NCBI GenBank assembly: GCA_024707305.1
Contig: JANPZZ010000005.1
Span: forward strand, 110,831 to 174,830
Reading direction: 5' to 3'
DNA: 64,000 nt
Source: Chitinophagaceae bacterium
Lineage (GTDB): Bacteria; Bacteroidota; Bacteroidia; Chitinophagales; Chitinophagaceae
A model generated the notes under the pieces. The model had not been told where the DNA came from. It saw only the letters and a list, made by a program, of their open reading frames with translations, and did no database searches. Shown piece after piece: positions 1-10,255 of this stretch (positions within the stretch are counted from its first letter, which is position 1; every line of letters begins with the position of its first letter). Both the position numbers and the translations under genes were made by a program.

Positions 1-767
1 TAAAACAGGATAACAAGTTCAAATTCATTGAAGAAGGAGAGGGCGAACCTCTCGTGCTGTTGCATGGACTGTTTGGAGCTCTCAGCAATTTTCAACCACT
101 GATTGACTATTTCAGGCATCATAATAAGGTGGTTGTTCCCATGTTGCCGTTGCTTGAGATGGATTTGCTGCATACCTCTGTGGGTGGGCTGGCCAAATTT
201 GTCAATAAGTTTATTGAAACAAGAGGTTATCAGAATGTACACCTGCTGGGCAACTCGCTGGGCGGCCACGTAGGTTTGGTGTACCTTTTGAAGAATCAAC
301 CTACGGTTATAAAATCGATTACCCTTACGGGAAGTTCAGGTCTTTTTGAAAATGGAATGGGCGATTCATATCCCAAACGTGGCGATTATGAATACATCCG
401 TAAAAAAACCGAACTGACATTTTATGATCCGAAAATGGCTACCAAGGAACTGGTGGATGAGGTCTTTTCAATAACCAACAACAGGTTGAAAGTTATCAAG
501 ATCATTGCGCTTGCAAAAAGTGCTATCCGGAATAATCTCGGTGAAGAATTGAATCAAATCAAACAACCGACATTATTAATCTGGGGGAAAAACGATAGCA
601 TTACACCTCCGTTTGTGGCGGAAGAATTTCATAAACTGATACCGCAAAGCGAACTCCATTTCATCGACAAATGTGGACATGCGCCGATGATGGAAGTTCC
701 AGATGAATTCAATGCCATCCTTCACAAATTTTTGAAAAAACTGAGCGAGCCTGCAACAGTTGCCTGA
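1..767 (+). CDS. alpha/beta hydrolase, N-terminus outside window
   Basis: The frame is already open at base 3 and the first possible start (GTG at 54) falls inside the first core strand, so the true start lies left of the window. The alpha/beta-hydrolase layout is clear: an oxyanion-type HG motif (LLHGLFG, near base 60), a nucleophile elbow GNSLGG with its serine near base 255, an acid in WGKND and a histidine in CGHAPM near the C-terminus. The substrate cannot be told; esterases, C-C hydrolases and haloperoxidase-like enzymes share this pattern. It ends 43 bases before the CBS gene on the same strand and may be cotranscribed with it. Confidence 0.85.
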   Translation, partial: KQDNKFKFIEEGEGEPLVLLHGLFGALSNFQPLIDYFRHHNKVVVPMLPLLEMDLLHTSVGGLAKFVNKFIETRGYQNVHLLGNSLGGHVGLVYLLKNQPTVIKSITLTGSSGLFENGMGDSYPKRGDYEYIRKKTELTFYDPKMATKELVDEVFSITNNRLKVIKIIALAKSAIRNNLGEELNQIKQPTLLIWGKNDSITPPFVAEEFHKLIPQSELHFIDKCGHAPMMEVPDEFNAILHKFLKKLSEPATVA

Positions 768-810
768 TCGCTGAAGTCTTAGACCTGTATCAAAGGAACC
801 GAAATATTAA

Positions 811-1473
811 ATGTTAACGGGAGAACTGCCATCTCAAACCCTGCCCAGTTTGCGCCCGGAAGATAAAATCTACCAGGCCTTGCAAATGATGAACGACAAC
901 CAGGTTACACACCTGCCCGTTGCTGATGGGGAAGACTATGTGGGTTTGGTAAGTGAAGATGATTTGATGCAGGCAGAAAACGAAAACGATTCCCTCGCAG
1001 ATCTCACGCAAGCCTTTGGAAATGTTTCTGTAAAAAACAGCGACCACTTTTTGAAAGCGCTGCAAAAAGCGGCAGAAAACGGGTTAAGTGTGGTACCTAT
1101 TATTGATGAAGAAAATAAACTCGTTGGCTCACTTGCATATAACGATTTACTCAAACATGCATCCGATTTCCTAAGCCTCCAGGCTCCCGGCGCGCTTATT
1201 GTATTAGAGATGGATAACAACCAGTATTCATTTAACGAAATAAGCAAACTGGTGGAAACAAACGACGCCCAGATTACACAGCTCAATACATCCAGTGACC
1301 CGGAAACCGGCTTGATGCAGGTTACCATCCGCGTCAATAAACCTGAAGTTTCCGATATTGTAGCTACCTTCCAACGCTATGAGTATAACGTGAAGTATTA
1401 TTTTGGGGAAGAGATTTATACAAATGAATTGAGAAGCAACTACGAAAACCTGATGAATTACCTGAAAATTTAA
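811..1473 (+). CDS. CBS-domain pair protein with C-terminal ACT-like region
   Basis: Two CBS domains are visible: residues about 10-55 (ending in GLVSEDDLMQ) and about 75-120 (ending in LVGSLAYNDLL). The remaining 100 residues (LIVLEMDNNQYSFNEISKLV onward) look like a small ACT-type beta-alpha-beta domain. CBS pairs usually bind adenine nucleotides and sense energy state; the layout resembles AcuB-like proteins, but the output is unknown. ATG at 811 is the only sensible start. In Bacteroidota this gene commonly lies just upstream of NAD kinase, as it does here with one gene between, so a housekeeping role is likely. The frame is intact. Confidence 0.8.
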   Translation: MLTGELPSQTLPSLRPEDKIYQALQMMNDNQVTHLPVADGEDYVGLVSEDDLMQAENENDSLADLTQAFGNVSVKNSDHFLKALQKAAENGLSVVPIIDEENKLVGSLAYNDLLKHASDFLSLQAPGALIVLEMDNNQYSFNEISKLVETNDAQITQLNTSSDPETGLMQVTIRVNKPEVSDIVATFQRYEYNVKYYFGEEIYTNELRSNYENLMNYLKI

Positions 1474-1506
1474 CCAGGCGAATCACATGGAACTTGCCGA
1501 CAGGGG

Positions 1507-2964
1507 ATGCAGAGAGTACACAAATATGGTTTATGGCTACTGATAGCGTTTGCCTGCTGCCAACGATTGTGCGGCCAGGAAGGCACACCTGCCAACGATA
1601 ATTCCTCCCTTACTGATTATTCAAAACCTATACAACCGGCACCTGATGACCGGCTTTTTGTTGTTCGCAACATCGTTGTTGAAGGCAATAAAAGAACGAA
1701 AGAAAGTATCATCCTTCGCGAATTATTTTTCAAAAGCGGTGATGCCATGTTGCTGCAAGACCTCGTGCGCAGGTTCGAAGGCTCCCGGCAACAATTGATG
1801 AACACCGCACTCTTTCACGAAGTTGTAGTAGCATTAAAAAGCTTCAGCGGCTACGATGTGGATGTAATCATCATTGTAAAAGAACGATGGTATATATGGC
1901 CCGTTCCTTATTTCAAACCGGTAGACCGCAACCTGAACCAGTGGCTGGTAGAACAAAACGCAAGCCTCAAACGTGTGAACTATGGCCTCAAGATGATTCA
2001 CAACAATACAACGGGACACAATGATAAACTGCGCATCTGGCTGATATATGGTTATACACGGCAACTTACCATGAGTTACGACAGACCATATATCGATAAA
2101 AAAATGCGATGGGGTTTGAACATGTTTGTTACCGCGGGTAAAAACAGGGAGATTAATTACAATACCATTGATGATAAACAGGCTTTCTTAAAGCAGGATG
2201 ATCGTTACCTGCGAAAGTTTATGGGCGCCACCACCGAGTTGTATTACCGACCAAAGATCCGCACCAAACACCGATTCGGATTTGGCTATAGCCGGGAAGA
2301 TATTGCTGATACGGTTGTTGCGTTGAACCCACATTATTTTACCGACCAACGCAAACGCGTGGAGTACCCGGAGTTTTATTACGGCATGACGTATTATAAC
2401 CTCGACTATATTCCTTATCCCACACGTGGACATGCGGCAGAAATAATGCTTACCAAAAAAGGATTCAGCAAGGCCATGAACCTCTGGCAGCTTTCTGTGA
2501 AAGCATCGGGCAACTGGCCAATGGGACGCAAATCATTTGTAAGCCTGAATGGATTTGGAACGGTGAAACTACCTTTCTCCCAACCTTTTTACAACCGCAA
2601 ATTGCTCGGCTATTCAGATGTTTTCATGCAGGGATATGAATACTATGTGATTGACGGAATGGCAGGTGGATATATCAAAGCAGCACTCGGCCGCAAAATA
2701 TTCGACTTCAATGTGGGAATCCCGGGCACACGCAAACTGGCGCCGCGCCGCATTCCCTTTAATATTTATACACGACTATACGGCAACGCGGGTTATATTT
2801 ATAATAAATACCCGGGCGAAAATTTCCTGTCAAACCGCATGTTGTATTCTGCAGGTATTGGACTCGACATTGTAACGATTTATGACTTTACATTCAAGTT
2901 TGAGTGGTCGTTCAACCAACTTGGGCAAAATGGAATTTTCCTGCACAGGAAGTCGATTTTTTAA
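1507..2964 (+). CDS. POTRA/BamA-TamA-like outer-membrane protein
   Basis: 485 residues with a signal peptide (about 1-23, LWLLIAFACCQRLCGQ). Residues about 50-120 form a POTRA-like module (VRNIVVEGNKRTKESIILRE), the type of domain that receives nascent outer-membrane proteins in Omp85 systems. The rest is rich in alternating aromatic and polar residues typical of outer-membrane beta strands (GFGYSREDIA, FYNRKLLGYSDVFMQGYEYY). It has only one evident POTRA and is about half the length of BamA, so it is a short Omp85-like relative rather than BamA itself, which is encoded 3.3 kb downstream. Only 33 bases separate it from the CBS gene. Confidence 0.75.
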   Translation: MQRVHKYGLWLLIAFACCQRLCGQEGTPANDNSSLTDYSKPIQPAPDDRLFVVRNIVVEGNKRTKESIILRELFFKSGDAMLLQDLVRRFEGSRQQLMNTALFHEVVVALKSFSGYDVDVIIIVKERWYIWPVPYFKPVDRNLNQWLVEQNASLKRVNYGLKMIHNNTTGHNDKLRIWLIYGYTRQLTMSYDRPYIDKKMRWGLNMFVTAGKNREINYNTIDDKQAFLKQDDRYLRKFMGATTELYYRPKIRTKHRFGFGYSREDIADTVVALNPHYFTDQRKRVEYPEFYYGMTYYNLDYIPYPTRGHAAEIMLTKKGFSKAMNLWQLSVKASGNWPMGRKSFVSLNGFGTVKLPFSQPFYNRKLLGYSDVFMQGYEYYVIDGMAGGYIKAALGRKIFDFNVGIPGTRKLAPRRIPFNIYTRLYGNAGYIYNKYPGENFLSNRMLYSAGIGLDIVTIYDFTFKFEWSFNQLGQNGIFLHRKSIF

Positions 2965-3098
2965 TGATCGCTCAGGGATATAGGTTTTAGGTTCTACATT
3001 TGACGTTTGAAAACCTGTTGGATCCATCCGTTGAAAACTCCATCATCAGTTTTTTTCACGAATCATCGCTGAACATTCAGGAAAAACGTATAACGTAA

Positions 3099-3976
3099 AT
3101 GAAAACTGCTATCTACGGCCGTGTTATGGAAGAGGGACATCTGGAAGACCTGCAGGTCTTCTTTGATGAGCTCGCGCGTTTGGGCATTGAACCAGTTATT
3201 TATAAAGATTATTTCGAACAGATCAGACATAAGATCCGCCTGCCTGAGAACTCCACATTATTTGAAAAATCAGCTGATCTCATTTGGGATGTTGAATTCA
3301 TTATCAGCCTGGGGGGCGATGGTACATTGCTCGACACCATTACACTCGCGCGTGATAAGGATATTCATATCATGGGTATCAACTTTGGTCGTCTCGGATT
3401 CCTGGCGAGTATTGGCAAACATCAGATTAAAGAAGCGCTGCAGTCTATTGCAAAGCGGAGTTATGTTGTCGACAAAAGAACATTGATCCACCTCGAAGCC
3501 GACTTTCCCTTATTTGGCGACGTTCCATATGGATTAAATGAATTCGCCATCCATAAGCGGGATACCGCTTCTATGATAAAGATTCACACGTATATCAATG
3601 GTGAATTTTTGAATACTTACTGGGCAGATGGTTTGATTGTTGCTACACCCACAGGGTCAACAGGATATTCAATGAGTTGCGGGGGCCCATTATGTTTCCG
3701 GAAGCAGGAAGTTTTGTGATTACGCCCGTGGCACCCCACCACCTGAATGTGCGGCCCATTGTTGTTCCCGACGACAACGTTATTTCGTTTGAAGTAGAAA
3801 GTCGTTCCGATGATATCATTTGTGCACTGGATTCACGACGTGAGATTGTGGGTAAGAATGTATCGCTGGCAGTGCGAAAGGAAAATTTTGGCGTAAGCCT
3901 GCTGCGATTGAGTGAGAATAATTTTCTACAGACTCTTCATTCCAAACTTACATGGGGTGTTGATAAGCGAAATTAA
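3099..3976 (+). CDS. nadK: NAD kinase (one frameshift near 3685)
   Basis: Phosphorylates NAD to NADP in the cytosol. The diagnostic motifs are present: GGDGT (ISLGGDGTLLD), the NE motif (YGLNEFAIHKRD) and the substrate loop TGSTGYSMSCGGP. The frame breaks inside this last motif: after GGP the correct continuation (IMFPEAGSFVITPVAPHHLN) is read one base out of phase, at the run GGGGGCCC (3681-3688), where one base is missing. Adding it gives a full-length enzyme of about 292 residues ending at 3976. Since the gene is essential and the two halves match the family seamlessly, I read this as a sequencing deletion and not a pseudogene. Confidence 0.9.
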
Positions 3977-4043
3977 CGTAGGCGATAAAAGAAAATCGGT
4001 ATTTTTCCGTTGTATTTGTTTGGACTTTAGATTTTCCCCGGTT

Positions 4044-4902
4044 ATGATGAATAAGATTTATGCCCTGGCGGCTACGCTGGCCTTCTGCCTTATTGGAAAT
4101 CAAGCTCTTAAGGCTCAGGATGCCATCGTACAGGAGGGTGAGTTTGGAATAGGACTTGGAGCGGGTCACTACTTTGGTGATCTCAATACCACCGCCCAGT
4201 TGAACCGTCCCAAGATGGCGGCAACGGTGTTTTCGGAAAAACTTTAATAACTATGTATCTGGTCGTATCGGCGCCAGTTATGCCCGCCTGGGATATTCTG
4301 ATGTTTACAACGATCACAACGAGTATATGCGTCGCCGCAACCTGAGCTTCAACAGCAATGTGTGGGAGCTAAGCCTTCAGGGCGATTTCAACTTTTTCCG
4401 TTTTATGCCGGGTGAGCCTGGTTACAATTTTACTCCATACGTGACGCTGGGTGCGGGCATTTTCAGTTATGATCCGTTTGCATATCTCGCAAGCGAGAAA
4501 GTGCATTTAAGGCAGTTGAATACCGAAGGGCAGGGCAGCAGCCTTTATCCCGATCGTAAGCAATACAGCAGCATGGGCATTAGTTTTCCCTTTGGTGTAG
4601 GTATTAAATATTCATTGAACGAACGCTTTAATATAGGTTTTGAAATCCTGCATCGCTTTACCAATACCGATTACCTCGATGATGTAAGTAAAACCTATGT
4701 AGATCCTTCCGTTTTCCCCAACAATCCTGATGGATCTCCTTCACCCGCCATGCTGCTCCACGACCGCAGTTATGAAGTAGGTGAACCCATTGGTTTGCCT
4801 GGCCGCCAGCGTGGCAACAGCAAGCAAAAAGACCAGTTCGTAACCGCAATGATCCACCTTACTTTCAATTTGCAATCTTATCGTTGTCCGACGGCGAACT
4901 AA
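4044..4902 (+). CDS. DUF6089-type outer-membrane protein (one frameshift near 4229)
   Basis: Starts with a signal peptide (MMNKIYALAATLAFCLIGNQ, cleavage after KAQ), then GEFGIGLGAGHYFGDLNTTAQ, a pattern of small porin-like eight-strand barrels. This family sits between NAD kinase and uppS in many Bacteroidota; its function is unknown. The frame breaks in a T run at 4227-4232: the first part ends at 4247 and the second part (RKNFNNYVSGRIGASYARLGY onward) is one base out of phase, consistent with one extra T. The second half contains FTPYVTLGAGIFSYDPFAYL and FNIGFEILHRFTNTDYLDDVS. The stop at 4900-4902 directly abuts the ATCGATG repeat block. Confidence 0.75.
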
Positions 4903-5233
4903 ATCGATGATCGATGTCCGATGACCGATGATCGATGGATGTTATAACTATAGAGATGTCGATCCCGTAAACGGAAGTGGTAACTCGCATTCGCAGCAAT
5001 TATCGATGATCGATGTCCGATGACCGATGATCGATGGATGTTATAACTATATAGATGTCGATCCCGCAAACGGAAGTGGTAACTCGCAGTCGCAGCAATT
5101 ATCGATGATCGATGTCCGATGACCGATGATCGATGGATGTTATAACTATATAGATGTCGATCCCGTAAACGGAAGTGGTAACTCGCATTCGCAGCAATTA
5201 TCGATGATCGGTCATCGGACATCGATCATCGGT
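4903..5233. repeat. 99-bp tandem repeat, three copies, with inverted ATCGATG ends
   Basis: Units start at 4903, 5002 and 5101, each exactly 99 bases, with a fourth partial start at 5200. Each unit has an ATCGATG-rich arm (ATCGATGATCGATGTCCGAT...) and a core beginning GTTATAACTATA that carries CCCGTAAACGG and AGTGGTAACTCGCA. Copies differ at only a few positions. The block from 5200 to 5233 is close to the reverse complement of the first arm (4903-4936), so the array is bounded by an imperfect inverted repeat. The 300-base stretch has no gene; it separates DUF6089 from the uppS promoter. Confidence 0.9.
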
Positions 5234-5271
5234 CCCCGAACATCAGCCATCGATTCTCGCACTTCTTTCAT

Positions 5272-5279
5272 TACCTTTG
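5272..5279 (+). promoter_or_regulatory. Bacteroidota -7 box (TACCTTTG) of uppS
   Basis: TACCTTTG matches the Bacteroidota consensus TAnnTTTG exactly and lies 33 bases before the chosen uppS ATG. It begins about 40 bases after the repeat array, so uppS has its own promoter instead of depending on read-through across the repeats. Confidence 0.65.
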
Positions 5280-5312
5280 CTGCCCTGTAAAACACTGCAG
5301 GATAAAGAGCTT

Positions 5313-6056
5313 ATGTCTTCATTGCTCCAAAACATTGATAAAGAACGTTTGCCGCGGCATATTGCGATCATCATGGATGGCAATGGCCGATGGGCGAAAG
5401 AGCAGGGTCAGGACCGCCTGTATGGCCATTATCATGGGGTGGAGAGCGTACGCGATATCGTAGAAGGCTGTGCGGAACTCAATATTGGGTATCTGACCCT
5501 CTATGCATTTTCAACTGAAAACTGGGACCGGCCCGAGTATGAGGTGGTTGGTTTGATGGAATTGCTGGTGAGCACCATTCGCAAAGAGGTGGAAAGCCTG
5601 CATAAGAACAATATCAAACTGCATGTGATTGGCGATTTGAATATGTTGCCCGAATACGCCCGCCAGGAGTTGAAAGAAGCACTTGATATCACCAAAGACA
5701 ACACCGGGCTAAACCTGGTGATGGCTTTAAGCTACAGCGGACGCTGGGAACTGCTGAATGCCGTGAAAAGCATAGCCAACGAGGTAAAAGCCAATAGGTT
5801 GGCGGTGGAAGAGATTGACCAGACTGTACTGCAGCGCTACCTCGCAACCAGTGATTTTCCGGATCCCGAACTGATGATTCGCACGAGCGGGGAATACCGG
5901 ATCAGCAATTTCCTGCTTTATCAACTGGCGTATGCAGAATTGTACTTCACACAGGTGCGTTGGCCCGATTTCCGCAAAGAGAACCTGTACGAAGCAATTT
6001 TAGACTATCAGAACCGTGAGCGTCGATTTGGCAAAACCAGCGACCAGCTTGCCTAA
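5313..6056 (+). CDS. uppS: Isoprenyl transferase (undecaprenyl diphosphate synthase)
   Basis: Cis-prenyltransferase that makes undecaprenyl diphosphate, the lipid carrier for peptidoglycan and surface polysaccharides. The family hallmark MDGNGRWAKEQG, the downstream YGHYHGVESV (histidine and following segment) and the C-terminal RTSGEYRISNFLLYQLAYAE with WPDF are all present. I place the start at ATG 5313 (MSSLLQNIDKERLPRHIAII); the frame extends upstream to 5277 but that extension overlaps the -7 box. 248 residues is the normal size. A terminator follows, so it is probably transcribed alone. Confidence 0.95.
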   Translation: MSSLLQNIDKERLPRHIAIIMDGNGRWAKEQGQDRLYGHYHGVESVRDIVEGCAELNIGYLTLYAFSTENWDRPEYEVVGLMELLVSTIRKEVESLHKNNIKLHVIGDLNMLPEYARQELKEALDITKDNTGLNLVMALSYSGRWELLNAVKSIANEVKANRLAVEEIDQTVLQRYLATSDFPDPELMIRTSGEYRISNFLLYQLAYAELYFTQVRWPDFRKENLYEAILDYQNRERRFGKTSDQLA

Positions 6057-6074
6057 TAAACGAATTACATAAGC

Positions 6075-6114
6075 AAACCCTGCTTTACAACCGAAGGTTG
6101 GAAAGCAGGGTTTT
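6075..6114 (+). terminator. Intrinsic terminator after uppS
   Basis: AAACCCTGCTTT and AAAGCAGGGTTTT form a 12-base stem around a smaller inner CAACC/GGTTG hairpin, followed by a T stretch. It lies 19 bases after the uppS stop. Confidence 0.8.
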
Positions 6115-6244
6115 AACAAAGGATTTCGATATTTACAGTTAATTTGCCGCCGCGACTTTTGTGTCGGTTAAACCAATGTAAGAGAATAAAAAACTAATTG
6201 TGAGCCGCTTTGGCGGTTTATGACTGACTAGAACAAATAACCTC

Positions 6245-8981
6245 ATGCAACGATTTATATTCCGGGCTGCTCTTGTGACCCTGCTGATGACAGTGATGCT
6301 GAACGCGCAAGCGCAGGATCCGGATACAACCCGGCCAACTTCCATTGACCCTGAACTGCTGGCATGGGAAAATTCCACAACCCCACGCGAATACACCATA
6401 GGCCAGGTTCAGATTGCTGGCATCAAACACCTTGATACCGCCATCGTACTTTCTATCTCAGGATTACAACCAGGCCAGAAATTTGTTTACCCCGGTACCG
6501 ACATCTTTTCAAGAGCCATCAGCAACATGTGGCGCCAGAAGCTGTTTGCAAACGTGCAGATCTATGCAACAGCCCTGAAAGATAATGTGATCGATCTTGA
6601 GATTTATGTTGAAGAACGTGCACGACTGGCCAGCTATGAATTTTTTGGTATTAAAAAGTCTGATAAAGATGAACTGGCCGGAAAAATTGGTTTGACAAAA
6701 GGCGTTATCATCACTGAACACCTTCGCAGGAATGCAAAAGAAGTTACTGCTAAATTTTACCGCGAAAAAGGTTTCCAGAATACATCGGTTAACATCATTG
6801 AAAGAGCCGATCCCGCTATGCCGAACTCAAACCGCATGAGCATTTATGTGGACAAAGGCAGGAAAGTAAAAATAGATGAGATCAACTTCGCCGGCAACGA
6901 AACAGTGAATGCACTGAAGTTGAAAAAACAAATGAAGGGTACAAAGGAAATGAGCAAACTCACGCTCTTCCCAACTAAATACCAAAGCCCATACGGAAAT
7001 ACACGCAACCTTAGCTTCAAAGAATATGTGAATGACTGGGGATTCCTGTCGCTGACAAAAACAAAACAGGTACTGGATCCTTATGTTCGTTTCAAATTAT
7101 TCAGCTCAGCTAAATTCAATGCAACTAAATACGACGAAGATAAACAGAAGCTGCTTCAGTATTACAACTCGCTTGGCTATCGAGATGCAACAATTGTGGA
7201 AGATACAATTGTAATGGACACTGCCAACGCGCGTCTCTATGTAGACGTAAAAGTGAACGAAGGCCGCAAATACTATTTCGGAAATATTACCTGGAAAGGA
7301 AACGCGAAATATTCTGACTCGTTGTTGAACGTAGTGTTGGGAATTGAAAAAGGTGATGTATATAATATCGATATCTTAAATAAACGCCTTGGTAAAGAAA
7401 TGTCGCAGGATGGTGGTGACATCACCGGCTTCTACCAGGACGATGGATATCTTTTCTTCAGAGTAGAACCGGTAGAAACTGCCGTGTATAATGATACCAT
7501 CGATCACGAGATCCGTATTACAGAAGGTGCGCAGGCGCGTATCAAAAAAGTAACGGTGTCAGGAAACGAGCGTACTAAAGACCACGTAATCTTAAGGGAA
7601 TTGAGAACTGTTCCTGGCGACCTCTTTAACCGTTCGCAACTGATCCGTTCAATTCGCGAGCTGGGCAACCTGCAATACTTCAACCAGGAAACCATTAACC
7701 CTGGTGTGGTTCCCAACCCTGAAGACGGAACCGTGGATATTAACTGGACGGTAGAAGAACGTTCATCCGACCAGTTGGAACTTTCAGCCGGTTGGGGTGG
7801 TGGTATCGGTTTGACCGGTACACTGGGTGTTACTTTCAACAACTTCTCCATTAAAAATATCTGGAAGAAACAAGCCTGGGATCCATTGCCAACAGGTGAT
7901 GGCCAAAAGCTGAGCCTGCGTCTGCAGTCGAATGGTCGCGCATTCCGTTCTTATAACTTCTCATTTACCGAACCCTGGCTGGGAGGTAAAAAACGTAACT
8001 CGTTTACGGTTGCTTACAACAACAGTAAGTATTCAAATGCTTACGATTACATGACGGGTCGTTGGGACAATGCGCGTTCGGACACAAACTACCTGAAAGT
8101 AAATGGTATTTCAGTTTCGTTGGGTAAACAATTGAAATGGCCTGATGACTACTTCAGCCTGGTGTATGCAGTAAACTTTACGCAATACAAGCGTCGTAAC
8201 TATGGTATCTTCCAGGGTGTGAGTGATGATGGTGTTTCCAACAACTTCAGCATTAAGCTTGCGTTGCAGCGTTCATCTGTATTCGACCCCATCTTCCCAC
8301 GTAGTGGTAGTAATATGGTGGCAAGTGTACAGTTTACGCCTCCGTATACTTTGTTTAATCCCGATCTGGTTAATTCAGATGATCCGTATAAAAATCCGGA
8401 ATATCATAAATGGCGTTTCAATGCTGAATGGTATGTTCCAATTGGTCGCCCAATGGGTGCCGAGAAGAACCGTCAGTTTGTATTGAAACTGGCCGCGAAA
8501 TATGGCTTTATGGGTCGCTACAACCGCAAACTGGATTACTCTCCTTTTGAGCGCTTCCAGGTGGGTGATGCGGGTCTTACCAACAACTTTGGTCTGTTGG
8601 GTTACGATATCGTAGCGCATCGTGGTTATCCGGTATATCAAACATCTGATCCTACTATTAACCCCGATCAGCAACAGGCAAGCCGCTTCTTTACTATTTT
8701 CAATAAATACCAGTTGGAGCTCCGCTATCCATTGGTTACGAACCCGGGAAGTACGATCTATGGCCTGGCTTTCTTTGAAGCTGCCAATGGATGGTACGAC
8801 TTTAAAAACTACAACCCCTTCCGTTTGCGCCGAAGCGCAGGTGTGGGTATGCGTTTCTTCCTGCCGATGTTTGGTCTGCTTGGCTTCGACTATGGTATTG
8901 GTATCGACCGTATCCAGCCTGGGCAGGGTCTGAAAAAATGCAAGCCGCTTTACGTTCATGCTCGGATTTGAACCGGAATAA
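6245..8981 (+). CDS. bamA: Outer-membrane assembly factor BamA (frameshift in last 15 codons)
   Basis: Core Omp85 insertase of the outer membrane. A signal peptide (FRAALVTLLMTVMLNAQAQ) is followed by POTRA domains across about residues 45-430 (e.g. YTIGQVQIAGIKHLDTAIVL, ARIKKVTVSGNERTKDHVIL) and a C-terminal 16-strand barrel with the family loops FTEPWLGGKKRNSF and FDPIFPRSGSN. The reading frame as sequenced stops at 8971 with an unrelated tail. Removing one A from the run at 8933-8938 restores a barrel end reading RFTFMLGFEPE and a stop at 8979-8981. That end fits Bacteroidota BamA, so an extra base in the sequence is the likely cause. Two Skp-like genes follow. Confidence 0.95.
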
Positions 8982-9014
8982 GCATAGTATCTTTAAACCT
9001 GAAAATTCAGAAAT

Positions 9015-9527
9015 ATGAAAAAGATTGTTTGGCTGGCTATTATCGGAATACTGTTTTCTGCCTCCATAAATGCGCAGAAATATGCAATTATCGATACCCG
9101 CTTCATCCTCGACAGGATGCCTGAATACAAAACAGCCCAGAAACAGCTTGATGATATTGCTGCAGGATGGCAGAAAGAGATCGACGAAAAACAAGCTGCA
9201 CTCGATAAAATGTACCGCGATTTTGACGCCGAGGAAGTGATGCTGAGTGAAGAACTGAAGCGCAAACGCCAGGACCAACTTTTCCTGAAAGAAAAAGAAG
9301 TCCGCGATTTACAACGCCAACGCTTTGGTTTTGAAGGTGATCTGTTTAAGAAAAGACAGGAACTGATTAAACCCGTGCAGGACCGCGTGTACAACGCCGT
9401 TCAGAAGATTTCAACCCAGCGCGGATACGATTTTGTACTCGATAAAAGTGAAGGAATTACCATTATATTTGCCGACCCTAAACTCGACAAAAGCGAGGAT
9501 ATCCTGAAGGAGCTGGGGGTACGCTGA
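9015..9527 (+). CDS. OmpH/Skp-family periplasmic chaperone 1
   Basis: 170 residues: a signal peptide (MKKIVWLAIIGILFSASINAQ), a first strand YAIIDTRFILDRMPEY typical of OmpH/Skp, a long charged helical pair (KEIDEKQAALDKMYRDFDAE to KEVRDLQRQRFGFEG), then a return strand (GYDFVLDKSEGITIIFADP). Skp trimers hold unfolded outer-membrane proteins for BamA, which is encoded 33 bases upstream on the same strand. The close spacing suggests cotranscription with bamA. Confidence 0.9.
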   Translation: MKKIVWLAIIGILFSASINAQKYAIIDTRFILDRMPEYKTAQKQLDDIAAGWQKEIDEKQAALDKMYRDFDAEEVMLSEELKRKRQDQLFLKEKEVRDLQRQRFGFEGDLFKKRQELIKPVQDRVYNAVQKISTQRGYDFVLDKSEGITIIFADPKLDKSEDILKELGVR

Positions 9528-9637
9528 TAAAAAAGAACGCTGTTAAAACAATCTTAACACGCAACTAAACAATCGCCAAACGACTCTTATAAACTAAAAT
9601 TGACAGCCTGGAAAAAGGCACCAAAAGAAAAACACTC

Positions 9638-10177
9638 ATGAAAAAATTGAAAGTATTAGCATTAGCGGTTTGCCTTATAGTAGCAGCGAACCAGGCGAAC
9701 GCACAAGCTACCAAAATCGCTTACCTGAATATTGAAGAAGTGATTGGTCTTATTCCTGCAACTGCAAAAATCGATTCACTGGTTGAAAGATTTGTAGTGG
9801 ATACAATCGACGTTGAATACAAAGTGTTACTGGAAAACTATCAGTTTAAGGATAGTGCTTACCGCGACAGCGTGCGTACTCCTAAATCAGTACGTGATGA
9901 AATCGCTAAAGAATTGCCAAGCTATATCTACCAGATTACAAACTGGAACCAGATCCGCGACCAGGCGATTCAAAACAAACAGCAGGAACTGCTGGCCCCT
10001 ATCTACCGCCAGGTAATGGATGCCGTGAAAGTAGTTTCAAAAGAAAAAGGCTATACACACGTACTGGCTCGTGAAGCCCTTATCGTAATGCCAGATGCTG
10101 ATAACATTACCGACGCAGTGATCAAGAAACTCGAACTTACCCGTCCCACCCGGCCAGCTACCGGTGCAAGACCCTAA
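9638..10177 (+). CDS. OmpH/Skp-family periplasmic chaperone 2
   Basis: A second Skp-like protein of 179 residues with signal peptide (LKVLALAVCLIVAANQANAQ), first strand KIAYLNIEEVIGLIP, a helical arm (about 45-120) and return strand YTHVLAREALIVMPDADNIT. The tail is proline/threonine rich (TRPTRPATGARP). It is more diverged than the first copy. Tandem ompH genes after bamA are usual in this phylum. A strong terminator follows immediately, which closes the bamA transcription unit. Confidence 0.85.
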   Translation: MKKLKVLALAVCLIVAANQANAQATKIAYLNIEEVIGLIPATAKIDSLVERFVVDTIDVEYKVLLENYQFKDSAYRDSVRTPKSVRDEIAKELPSYIYQITNWNQIRDQAIQNKQQELLAPIYRQVMDAVKVVSKEKGYTHVLAREALIVMPDADNITDAVIKKLELTRPTRPATGARP

Positions 10178-10182
10178 CGAAT

Positions 10183-10218
10183 AAAAAAAGCCCTCCACCA
10201 ACCGCGGGGGGCTTTTTT
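10183..10218 (+). terminator. Intrinsic terminator after the second ompH
   Basis: AAAAAAGCCCTCC pairs with GGGGGGCTTTTTT (one wobble) around a nine-base loop and ends in a T run, eight bases after the ompH stop. Confidence 0.85.
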
Positions 10219-10255
10219 GTTTTATGGCTTCACGCGATTTTCGCGTTTCGCGCAT

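Noticed and set aside
814..1337. Long minus-strand ORFs opposite the CBS gene and similar shadows opposite bamA, pheS, mutL and ricT
   Set aside because: They lie wholly within well-supported genes on the other strand and show no family motifs.
3681..3720. Programmed frameshifting in nadK and other broken genes
   Set aside because: The breaks are scattered over 19 unrelated genes with both plus and minus shifts, and have no common slippery motif or downstream structure.
4899..5222. 107-codon minus-strand ORF in the 99-bp repeat
   Set aside because: One open 33-codon unit automatically stays open when tandemly copied; no promoter or start context is seen. Kept only as a low-interest observation.
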